64,000 bases of DNA, taken from positions 434,001-498,000 of the forward strand of contig NZ_QXGH01000009.1 of NCBI RefSeq assembly GCF_003515065.1, given 5' to 3'. This document shows positions 57,733 to 64,000 of the stretch, one piece after another. The notes below the pieces were generated by a model. That model was not told the DNA's origin, did no database searches, and was given only the letters and a program-made list of their open reading frames with translations. Numbering within the stretch: the stretch's first letter is position 1; each line of letters starts with the position of its first letter. A program made the position numbers and the translations under genes. The DNA comes from Nocardioides immobilis (GTDB lineage Bacteria; Actinomycetota; Actinomycetes; Propionibacteriales; Nocardioidaceae).

Positions 57733-58971
57733 ATGACCACCACCCCTCCCGAGGCCCCGAGCGGCTCGACCGAGCCCTCGAGTCCGCCGGGTCCTCCCAG
57801 CTCATGGGCAGATTCCGAGCCTCCCCCCTCGCGCGGCCCTCGTGTGACCCGCGAGGAAGCCAAGGACCTCGGGCGCATCCGGCGTAGCCGGACCGACCGC
57901 AAGATCGCCGGAGTCGCGGGCGGCATCGCGCGCCACTTCGACGTCGACCCGCTGCTGGTGCGGGTCGGCCTGGTGCTGCTGGCGATCTTCGGCGGTGGCG
58001 GTGTCCTGGTGTACGCCGCCGGCTGGCTGCTCATCCCCGAGGAGGGCAGCGACGGGGGCGTGATCAAGGTCGAGCACCGCACCCGGACGGTGCTGCTCAC
58101 GATCGTCGGCGCGATCGCCGCGCTGTCGCTCGTCGGAGACTCCATCGGCGGCTGGGACTTCCCGTGGCCGCTGGCGATCATCGGGCTGGTGATCGCGGCC
58201 ATCGCCGCGGCCAGCCGCCCGAAGCCCCACCCCGGCCCGCTGCCGAGCAGCGGCTGGATCCCGCCGGGCACGCCCGGCCAGGTGCCCGGCGCGGAGGCCG
58301 GGTACGGCCCGACGTACCCGGGCTACCGGCCGGGGCCCAAGCCGCTGCCGGTCGACATCCGGCGGCGTGGCCCGATCCTCTTCTGGTTCACGATGGCGCT
58401 GGCCGGGGTCGCCATCGCCCTCGTCGCGACCGTCGACCTCGCCGGCTGGGACGCGCCGATCTCGGCGTACCCCGCCGCCGTGCTCGCGGCCTGCGGCGTG
58501 ATGCTGCTCGTCGGCTCTTTGTACGGCCGCGCCGGCGGGCTGATCTTCGTCGGGCTGGTCGCCGCGCTGGCGACGCTGGCCGGGACCGCGGTCCAGGACC
58601 TCTCGACCGGCCAGATCAAGGCCCACCCGACCACCGCGGCGGCCGTCGACGACCGCTACTCCATCGGCGCCGGCGAGATCATCATCGACCTGACCGACCT
58701 GTCGCGGGTCGAGCTCGCGGAGCTCGACGAGCGGACCATCGAGGCCGAGGCCCGGTTCGGGCACATCCTGGTCGTGGTGCCCGACGACGGACTCGACGTG
58801 GTCGTGAACAGCACCATCGAGGGCGCCGGCGAGAGCGTGCTCTTCGGCGACCAGACCGACGGCTCCGCCGACAACACCTACGGCCACAGCGATGCCGACC
58901 CGGACGTGACGTTGGACCTCGAGGTGCTGTTCGGCCAGATCGAGGTCAAGACCGAGGAGGAGGCAGCGTGA
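57733..58971 (+). CDS. PspC-domain protein with C-terminal LiaF-like domain
   Basis: A 412-residue membrane protein. A Pro-rich head precedes a PspC domain (SRTDRKIAGVAGGIARHFDV, ~52-105), then several helices in pairs, then a soluble C-terminal beta domain (SIGAGEIIIDLTDLSRVELA; HILVVVPDDGLDVVVNSTIE) like the LiaF/VraT regulators of envelope-stress kinases. It starts 144 bp from the divergent kinase gene, so the three genes probably form a LiaFSR-like module. A small membrane protein gene follows in a TGATG overlap. Confidence 0.88.
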   Translation: MTTTPPEAPSGSTEPSSPPGPPSSWADSEPPPSRGPRVTREEAKDLGRIRRSRTDRKIAGVAGGIARHFDVDPLLVRVGLVLLAIFGGGGVLVYAAGWLLIPEEGSDGGVIKVEHRTRTVLLTIVGAIAALSLVGDSIGGWDFPWPLAIIGLVIAAIAAASRPKPHPGPLPSSGWIPPGTPGQVPGAEAGYGPTYPGYRPGPKPLPVDIRRRGPILFWFTMALAGVAIALVATVDLAGWDAPISAYPAAVLAACGVMLLVGSLYGRAGGLIFVGLVAALATLAGTAVQDLSTGQIKAHPTTAAAVDDRYSIGAGEIIIDLTDLSRVELAELDERTIEAEARFGHILVVVPDDGLDVVVNSTIEGAGESVLFGDQTDGSADNTYGHSDADPDVTLDLEVLFGQIEVKTEEEAA

Positions 58972-59231
58972 TGACCGAGCCCGAGCTCCCGCCCGAGGAC
59001 CGCAAGGCTCCGAGCGGCCGGCACCCCGTCAACGTCGGCCACCTGGTGATGGGTACGGCGTTCGTCGGGCTCTTCACGGTGTGGGCCCTGATCAGCTCCG
59101 ACACCGTCGAGCTCGGTGACGCGCACTGGCTGCTGCCGCTCCCGTGGCTGATCGCCGGCGTGGTCGGCCTGGCCGCCACCGTGCTCCGGAACGCCGGCCG
59201 ACGACCCGGCAAGATGTCCGGGTGGATCTGA
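58971..59231 (+). CDS. small two-helix membrane protein
   Basis: An 86-residue protein with two membrane helices (LVMGTAFVGLFTVWALI and LPWLIAGVVGLAATVL) and a short acidic head. Its ATG overlaps the stop of the PspC/LiaF-like gene (TGATG), so it belongs to that transcript and may be part of the same stress module. No family recognised. Confidence 0.7.
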   Translation: MTEPELPPEDRKAPSGRHPVNVGHLVMGTAFVGLFTVWALISSDTVELGDAHWLLPLPWLIAGVVGLAATVLRNAGRRPGKMSGWI

Positions 59232-59764
59232 TCTCGCTGCCCGGCCTGACCTCGTTGCCCGCGCTCACCCACCCCGAGCTGGTCGCACCCCGGGTCGCGG
59301 CCGCGCTCGCCGACTGGCCGGCCGCGGCCGGCCTGGCAGTCGTGGAGATCGACCCGGACCTCGCCGACACGGCAGCCATGAGCGCGGCGTACGACCTCCC
59401 ACTCTCCGCGGGCGTCAACTGCGTGCTCGTCGCCGGCAAGCGGGAGGGCGAGGAGCGGATCGCCGCCTGCCTGGTGCGGGCCGACACCCGCGCCGACGTC
59501 AACCACACCGTCAAGCGGCTGCTGGACGTGCGCAAGCCGTCGTTCCTGCCGATGGAGCGGGCGGTGGCCGAGTCCGAGATGGAGTACGGCGGCATCACGC
59601 CCGTCGGTCTCCCCGGCGGGTGGCGGCTGCTGCTCGACGCCCGGGTCGTCGACGTCGAGGTGGCCGTGATCGGCTCCGGCCTCCGCCGCTCCAAGCTGCT
59701 GCTGCCCGGGTCCTTGCTCGCGGAGCTGCCGGGTGCCGAGGTGGTCGAGGGTCTGGCAGGCTGA
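59222..59764 (+). CDS. YbaK/EbsC-like (aminoacyl-tRNA deacylase-fold) protein
   Basis: A 180-residue protein similar to the YbaK/EbsC fold: GVNCVLVAGKREGEERIAAC, a basic DVNHTVKRLLDVRKPSFLP segment and EMEYGGITPVGLPGGWRLLL are the core, with a catalytic-site Lys in the DVRKPSF position. The usual role is hydrolysis of mischarged aminoacyl-tRNA in trans. GTG 59222 overlaps the end of the small membrane-protein gene by 10 bp. The ribosome site is weak. Confidence 0.82.
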   Translation: MDLISLPGLTSLPALTHPELVAPRVAAALADWPAAAGLAVVEIDPDLADTAAMSAAYDLPLSAGVNCVLVAGKREGEERIAACLVRADTRADVNHTVKRLLDVRKPSFLPMERAVAESEMEYGGITPVGLPGGWRLLLDARVVDVEVAVIGSGLRRSKLLLPGSLLAELPGAEVVEGLAG

Positions 59765-59768
59765 CCCG

Positions 59769-60713
59769 ATGATGCGCCGGATGCTCGCGGCGGCTGCCGC
59801 CGTCGTACTCCTCGCCGGGTGCGACGGCTCCGGCGGCGAGGCCGACCCGAGCCCGAGCGCGAGCGCGGGCGACGGCTCCAGCGACGTGTCCAGCGACGCG
59901 ACGACCGCCCCCACCACCGACGCCCCCATCTCGCAGGACGAGGCGGTCGCCTGTCCCGCCGGCGTCGTGGAGCTCGACCCGGAGCTGCCGGACGAGGTGC
60001 CCGAGGGCGCCACGTCGGTCCGCCTGTGCGCGGGTGGTGACGACGAGGTGACGCCACCGACGGACGCGCTCGTCACCGAGGTCGCGGCCGTCGTGGCGAA
60101 GGTCAACGACCAGCCCGTGGTCACGCGGGGCTGTGCGGACCGCCGGCTGCCGACGTACCAGCTGGCGTTCGGCTACCCCGACGGCTCGACCTTCGTCGTC
60201 GCCGGCAGGTTCACCGGGTGCGCGGAGGTGCTCGTCGGCAGCGGCCGCCGGGCCAAGGCGGGGCCGCCGCTGCGCACGTTCGTCGACTCCCTGGTCGCCC
60301 AGCGGGCGACCGCAGCCCCGCCCGACCGTGCGATCGACCCCGCCGACCTCGACTGCGCGCAGCAGCGCGAGGAGCACACCTGGCCGCTCGCTGATCCCAC
60401 CGGGCTGATCGCCGCCGTGATGTGCGTCGGCGATCCCGACAGCCCGCAGGGCGCGCGGCGGACGGAGATCCGGGCGGGCGAGCTGGAGACGGTCCTCGCG
60501 AGCATCCGCACCGACAGCGGGCCTCCCAGGGCGACGTTCGGCTGTGGGGCGTTCAACCCCCAGGAGCCATGGATCGTCGGCACCAACGTCTGGGGCGATC
60601 CGATCACGATGACCCAGGAGTGCCTCGACTTCATGATGACCGAGGAACGCGCCTGGAAGCCCCGCGGAAAGGCGGCCAAGCTCGTCAATCGGCTGATCGA
60701 TCGAGCGCGCTGA
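59769..60713 (+). CDS. lipoprotein with a domain shared with the downstream anti-sigma
   Basis: A 314-residue lipoprotein (lipobox VLLAGC). After a Ser/Thr-rich linker it has a domain (PEGATSVRLCAGGDDEVTPP; LAFGYPDGSTFVVAGRFTGC) that is clearly paralogous to the exported domain of the anti-sigma protein at 61286, and a second, related half (residues ~200-300). Conserved paired Cys suggest disulphides. It ends 50 bp before the sigma gene. Confidence 0.8.
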   Translation: MMRRMLAAAAAVVLLAGCDGSGGEADPSPSASAGDGSSDVSSDATTAPTTDAPISQDEAVACPAGVVELDPELPDEVPEGATSVRLCAGGDDEVTPPTDALVTEVAAVVAKVNDQPVVTRGCADRRLPTYQLAFGYPDGSTFVVAGRFTGCAEVLVGSGRRAKAGPPLRTFVDSLVAQRATAAPPDRAIDPADLDCAQQREEHTWPLADPTGLIAAVMCVGDPDSPQGARRTEIRAGELETVLASIRTDSGPPRATFGCGAFNPQEPWIVGTNVWGDPITMTQECLDFMMTEERAWKPRGKAAKLVNRLIDRAR

Positions 60714-60738
60714 CAACCTTCCGGCATCCCTCACCGCT
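60714..60738 (+). promoter_or_regulatory. weak ECF-type promoter candidate
   Basis: CAACC-N16-CGCT, overlapping the end of the upstream lipoprotein gene and 25 bp before the sigma ATG. Its -10 part departs from CGT(A/C), so it is less convincing than the pair near 44-47 kb. Confidence 0.3.
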
Positions 60739-60762
60739 TTGACTTAGGTGAGAGGAGGGCCG

Positions 60763-61293
60763 ATGGAGCAGATGGTGGTGAGGGTGACGGACGGGCGGAG
60801 CGCCGGGACGGACGGCTTCGACGCGTTCGTCGCGGCCCGTGGCGATGCGTTGTGGCGGTCGGCCTGGTTGCTGACCGGTGACCACCAGCTGGCCGAGGAC
60901 CTGGTGCAGACCGCACTCGCCAAGAGCTGGCGGGCCTGGGCACGGGTGGGTCCGGACAGCTTCGAGGCCTACGTGCGACGGGTGCTGTTCACGACCTACA
61001 TCTCCTGGTGGCGACGGAAGTGGCGCGGCGAGCGCCCGACCGCGGAGCTCCCGGAGAAGGCGACCACGACGGTCGACACCGATGCCCGCAACGACCTGGT
61101 GGCCGCGCTGGCGGACCTGCCGCGCGGACAGAAGGCGGTGGTGGTGCTGCGCTACTTCGAGGACCTCACCGAGCAGCAGACCGCCGACGTGCTCGGCATC
61201 AACGTCGGCACCGTCAAGAGTCAGTGCTCACGCGCCCTGACCGCCCTGCGCTCCTCTCCCCGGCTGCAACGAGAGGACAACGACCATGAGTGA
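60763..61293 (+). CDS. SigE-family ECF RNA polymerase sigma factor
   Basis: A 176-residue ECF sigma. Region 2 is GFDAFVAARGDALWRSAWLL ... QLAEDLVQTALAKSWRAWAR; region 4 is ALADLPRGQKAVVVLRYFED ... QTADVLGINVGTVKSQCSRA. This is the typical actinobacterial SigE-family form. ATG 60763 follows GAGGAGGG. It overlaps the anti-sigma start by 8 bp (ATGAGTGA), the same coupling seen at 45021. Regulon unknown. Confidence 0.93.
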   Translation: MEQMVVRVTDGRSAGTDGFDAFVAARGDALWRSAWLLTGDHQLAEDLVQTALAKSWRAWARVGPDSFEAYVRRVLFTTYISWWRRKWRGERPTAELPEKATTTVDTDARNDLVAALADLPRGQKAVVVLRYFEDLTEQQTADVLGINVGTVKSQCSRALTALRSSPRLQREDNDHE

Positions 61294-61927
61294 CGAGCAG
61301 TGGCTGCGTGAGGGGCTGGCGGACGCCGTACCTCCGCCGCCCACCAACCCCGACCGAGCCCGCGCCGCGGAGCGGCTGGCCCGCCGCCGGCGCCGTACGA
61401 CGTCGCTGGCCGTGCTGGGCACCGTCGGTGCCGTCGCGGCAGTGGCCGTGCTCACCGCGACGCTGACCTCCGGGGGCGACGACCCGGACAGGCCCGATGA
61501 CCAGACCGCAGCGGACCCGCCTCCGGTCGTCGAGTGCCCGCCGATCAAGATCCACGACGGGACGGCCCAAGGCTCCGCGATCGACCAGCCCGACCCGGAC
61601 GCACCGGGCGCGGTGCCCGAGGGCGCCACGTCGGCGCGGCTCTGCCAGGGCCCAGGCACGACCTTCGAGGTGCCGGACGACGCGCTGGTCACCGACGTCG
61701 ACGGGCTGGTCGCCGAGGTCAACGCGCTCCCGGAGACCGGCGAGCCCGAGGTCTGCACGATGGACCTCGGCCCGGGCTTCCGGATCGCGTTCGGGTACGA
61801 CGACGGTTCGACGTTCGTCGTCAGCGGCCAGCTCTACGGGTGCCGGACGCTGGTGGTCGGCAACGGCTACCGGTCCGAGCCGGAGGCTGCCCAGGCCGCG
61901 TTCCTGGCGCGCCTCGGCACCCAGTAG
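61286..61927 (+). CDS. membrane anti-sigma-like protein
   Basis: A 213-residue protein: a cytoplasmic head of ~38 residues rich in Arg (DRARAAERLARRRRRTT), one helix (LAVLGTVGAVAAVAVLTATL) and one exported domain with Cys pairs. The exported part (PEGATSARLCQGPGTTFEVP; IAFGYDDGSTFVVSGQLYGC) is a paralogue of the lipoprotein at 59769. Translational overlap with the sigma gene makes it the probable cognate regulator. Confidence 0.82.
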   Translation: MSDEQWLREGLADAVPPPPTNPDRARAAERLARRRRRTTSLAVLGTVGAVAAVAVLTATLTSGGDDPDRPDDQTAADPPPVVECPPIKIHDGTAQGSAIDQPDPDAPGAVPEGATSARLCQGPGTTFEVPDDALVTDVDGLVAEVNALPETGEPEVCTMDLGPGFRIAFGYDDGSTFVVSGQLYGCRTLVVGNGYRSEPEAAQAAFLARLGTQ

Positions 61928-61946
61928 GGCGGGGCCGGCTCAGTCG

Positions 61947-62675
61947 TCAGTGCTCGCCGAGGCCGGTGATCCGCAGGCCGGAGTGCACCTTGTACTTCCG
62001 GTTGATCGAGATCAGCACGGCGGTGAACGGCTCGAGCTGGCGCGCCAGCCGGAGCTTGCCGCCGTCGATGCCGACCCGGCCCGTCACCGACGCTGCGAGC
62101 GCCATGGCGACCTGCTTGGCCTCGACCACGTCGCCGACGACGATCACGTCCTCGTCGAGGAAGCCGGGCTCCTCCCAGAGGCCGACGGCCGAGACGTTGT
62201 GGAAGGCGCCGACGACGGTCGCCTCGGGGGCAAGCTCCTGGGCCGACTCGGCGGCGGAGCCCTCACCGTTGTTGATGATCCGGCCGTGCGCGCCCCGCTT
62301 GTCGAACGCCAGGGGGTTGACGCAGGAGATCACCGTCTTGCCGGCCAGCGCCCCACCCGATGCCAGGGAAGCGACCAGCTCGTCGTGCCCGTCGTACGGC
62401 ACGGCCAGGAGTACGACGTCGCACTGCGCGACGGCGTCGGCGTTGCTCGCGCCGCCCACTGTGCCGACGGGGCCCGCGCCCGTCGTACCGGCGATCTTCT
62501 CCCGGACCTCGTCCGCGACCGCCTCGGCCTTCTCCGCGGCCCGCGAGCCGAGCACGATGTCGTGCCCACCGAGGGCGAAGCGGTAGCCCAAGCCCTTGCC
62601 CTGCGGCCCGGTGCCGCCGATCACGGCCACGCGGTACCTGGCGTCCGACGCCGTGTCCGCCACTGTCTCCGTCAC
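61947..62675 (-). CDS. NADPH-dependent F420 reductase
   Basis: A 242-residue F420:NADP oxidoreductase. The NADP site is VAVIGGTGPQGKGLGYRFAL with the specificity loop VLGSRAAEKAEAVA; later segments VVLLAVPYDGHDELV, ISCVNPLAFDKRG and VVGAFHNVSAVGL match the family. It moves hydride between NADPH and coenzyme F420. GTG 62675 has CAGGAGG 5 nt upstream. It is divergent from an F420-dependent oxidoreductase across a palindrome. Confidence 0.92.
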   Translation of the reverse strand: MTETVADTASDARYRVAVIGGTGPQGKGLGYRFALGGHDIVLGSRAAEKAEAVADEVREKIAGTTGAGPVGTVGGASNADAVAQCDVVLLAVPYDGHDELVASLASGGALAGKTVISCVNPLAFDKRGAHGRIINNGEGSAAESAQELAPEATVVGAFHNVSAVGLWEEPGFLDEDVIVVGDVVEAKQVAMALAASVTGRVGIDGGKLRLARQLEPFTAVLISINRKYKVHSGLRITGLGEH

Positions 62676-62712
62676 TGGTCCTCCTGAGTCACACCCGGTC
62701 GACGTTGCGAAC

Positions 62713-62731
62713 GTGACAGTACTACTGTCAC
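62713..62731. promoter_or_regulatory. 19-bp perfect palindrome between two F420 genes
   Basis: gtgacagta-c-tactgtcac, dyad-symmetric and centred 47 bp before one start and 49 bp before the other, a typical repressor position for both divergent promoters. No candidate regulator gene is next to it. Confidence 0.7.
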
Positions 62732-62770
62732 AGTTGACGTCGAACGCTACCCGTACCCGAAGGATCGCCC

Positions 62771-63814
62771 GTGAAGCTCTCCAGCTCATTGATGTACGCC
62801 GGCAACCCCCGCGAGGCCGCCGACCAGGTGACCGCTCTCGAGCAGGCCGGACTCGACACCATCTGGGTCGCCGAAGCCTACGGCTTCGACTCCCCCACGC
62901 TGATGGGCTACCTGGCCGCGAAGACCGAGACCATCGAGATCGGCTCCGCGATCCTCAACATCTACTCGCGCACGCCGGGCGCCCTGCTCCAGACCGCAGC
63001 AGGCCTCGACAACGTCAGCGGGGGCCGCGCGATCCTCGGTCTCGGCGCCTCCGGCCCGCAGGTGATCGAGGGCTTCCACGGCGTCCCCTACGCCAACCAG
63101 CTCGGCCGCACCCGCGAGATCGTCGACCTCATCCGGCGCGGCCTGCGTCGCGAGAAGCTCACCAACGACGGCATCTTCAAGCTGCCGCTGAGCAAGGAGG
63201 ATGGCGCCGTCACCGGCCTCGGCAAGCCGCTCAAGCTGCTCACCCACCCCGAGCGCGACAGCGTGCCGATCTACATCGCGGCCCTCGGCCAGAAGTCCGT
63301 CCAGGGCACCGCCGAGTACGCCGACGGCTGGCTGCCGTTCCTCTACTACCCCGAGAAGGCGAAGAGCGTCTGGGGCGAGGTCGTGGCCAACGGCACCGCC
63401 AAGCGACCCGACAGCCTCGCCCCGCTCGAGGTCGTCGCCGGCGGCATGTGCGCCATCGGCGAGGGTCCCGAGACCAAGGCACTGCTCGACTTCGCCCGCC
63501 CCCTGATCGCGCTGTACGTCGGCGGGATGGGCGCGCGCGGCAAGAACTTCTACAACGACCTCTTCTGCGACTACGGCTTCGAGAAGGAGGCGAAGGAGAT
63601 CCAGGACCTCTACCTCGACGGCAAGAAGCAGGAGGCGGAGGCGCTGGTCCCGATGGAGTTCCTCGAGGCGATGAACCTGGTCGGCCCCGAGTCCTACGTG
63701 AAGGAGCGGATCGCGGCCTACCAGGAGTCGGGCGTGACCAACCTGCAGATCACCCCGGCGGTCGAGGACGCTCCCGCCCTGGTGCGCCGGATGAAGGAGC
63801 TGATCGACGGCTGA
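62771..63814 (+). CDS. LLM-class F420-dependent oxidoreductase
   Basis: A 347-residue luciferase-like monooxygenase-fold enzyme of the F420-dependent class. Family pieces: AGLDTIWVAEAYGFDSPTLM, IEIGSAILNIYSRTPGALLQ, GGRAILGLGASGPQVIEGFH and VPIYIAALGQKSVQGTAEYA. It probably reduces an unknown substrate with F420H2 supplied via the divergent reductase. GTG 62771 is the start. An 11-bp repeat (ctgatcgacgg twice) spans the stop. Confidence 0.92.
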   Translation: MKLSSSLMYAGNPREAADQVTALEQAGLDTIWVAEAYGFDSPTLMGYLAAKTETIEIGSAILNIYSRTPGALLQTAAGLDNVSGGRAILGLGASGPQVIEGFHGVPYANQLGRTREIVDLIRRGLRREKLTNDGIFKLPLSKEDGAVTGLGKPLKLLTHPERDSVPIYIAALGQKSVQGTAEYADGWLPFLYYPEKAKSVWGEVVANGTAKRPDSLAPLEVVAGGMCAIGEGPETKALLDFARPLIALYVGGMGARGKNFYNDLFCDYGFEKEAKEIQDLYLDGKKQEAEALVPMEFLEAMNLVGPESYVKERIAAYQESGVTNLQITPAVEDAPALVRRMKELIDG

Positions 63815-63834
63815 TCGACGGCTGGCTGTCACAA

Positions 63835-63891
63835 ACCGGCCCGGCGCGGTGTCCTAGATGACGCCACGCCGGGCCGGTCTCGTCTGTTTTT
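63835..63891 (+). terminator. rho-independent terminator after LLM gene
   Basis: 12-bp stem accggcccggcg / cgccgggccggt with a 20-nt loop, followed by a tgttttta T-rich run: the only terminator in the window with a clear T-tract. Confidence 0.85.
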
Positions 63892-63982
63892 ACCTACGAC
63901 GCGATGAATCCCTGACGCTCTCAGGGTCGGATCCGGCGAAACCCTGATGCCGATGTCCGTGGTCCCTGAAAGGCTGTGTTCC

Positions 63983-64000
63983 ATGCACCGTCAGATAGCC
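63983..64000 (+). CDS. possible start of a gene running off the right edge
   Basis: ATG at 63983 followed by five codons (MHRQIA) to the end, with an AAAGG-like site about 10 nt upstream. Too short to identify. Four CCCTGA-type half-sites precede it. Confidence 0.3.

Noticed and set aside
63800..63821. Tandem ctgatcgacgg duplication at the LLM gene stop
   Set aside because: Real but short; most likely replication slippage without functional meaning.

Overview
This 64 kb window is uniformly high-GC DNA with strong G/C preference at third codon positions, frequent GTG starts and many GTGA, ATGA or TGATG gene overlaps. The gene content is that of an actinobacterium: a monomeric isocitrate dehydrogenase, two SDH complexes, F420 enzymes, DUF3017 and DUF6350-like membrane proteins, SigE-family ECF sigma factors, LAL regulators and PspC/LiaF-like proteins. 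The style fits Nocardioides or another Propionibacteriales member, but that placement is inference. No rRNA, tRNA, CRISPR array, integrase or transposase was recognised.

Layout. 1-2.3 kb: methylmalonyl-CoA mutase mutA-mutB (minus; mutB runs off the left edge). 2.3-5.6 kb: a VOC protein, a GT4 glycosyltransferase, then a decayed patch with an orphan Ig-like C-terminus and a twice-frameshifted glycosidase-like lipoprotein. 5.6-11.2 kb: a LAL/LuxR regulator with a coupled small basic peptide, a NarL-type two-component pair and a secreted barrel-like protein. 11.2-18.4 kb: two different succinate dehydrogenases placed head to head. 18.4-24.7 kb: a four-gene operon (secreted Cys protein, ABC ATPase, permease, membrane protein), a nine-repeat ELWxxDGT protein and a YihY/BrkB membrane protein with a 33-bp inverted repeat near its 3' end. 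24.7-31.5 kb: 2H phosphoesterase, trpS, MFS exporter, TetR and a divergent hydrolase, a methyltransferase, HxlR and a divergent oxidoreductase. 31.6-40.4 kb: icd, aquaporin, lipoprotein, mdh, DUF3017, folD, purH (with a ZTP riboswitch) and purN.

40.5-48.3 kb: envelope-sensing genes. These include a protein that fuses a sigma-like N-terminus through one membrane segment to an extracytoplasmic region, an ECF sigma/giant anti-sigma pair, and a lipoprotein that is a paralogue of one anti-sigma domain. 48.3-54.7 kb: sucCD, an M23 peptidase, a PcrA-type helicase and a small membrane protein. 54.7-59.8 kb: an M15-like peptidase, a response regulator, a PspC-fused histidine kinase and a divergent PspC/LiaF-like gene, then a small membrane protein and a YbaK-like protein. 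59.8-64 kb: a second lipoprotein/ECF sigma/anti-sigma set, then an F420-NADPH reductase divergent from an LLM-type F420 oxidoreductase across a perfect palindrome.

How the genes fit together. MutAB, SucCD, two SDHs, Mdh and Icd cover much of the succinyl-CoA to oxaloacetate arm and the isocitrate step of the TCA cycle. FolD, PurH and PurN link one-carbon metabolism to purines, and PurH carries a ZTP-sensing leader. The strongest candidates for new biology are the membrane-tethered sigma-like fusion with its multi-domain anti-sigma and lipoprotein partners (42.5-47.8 kb), and the secreted protein/ABC operon at 19.1-21.5 kb.
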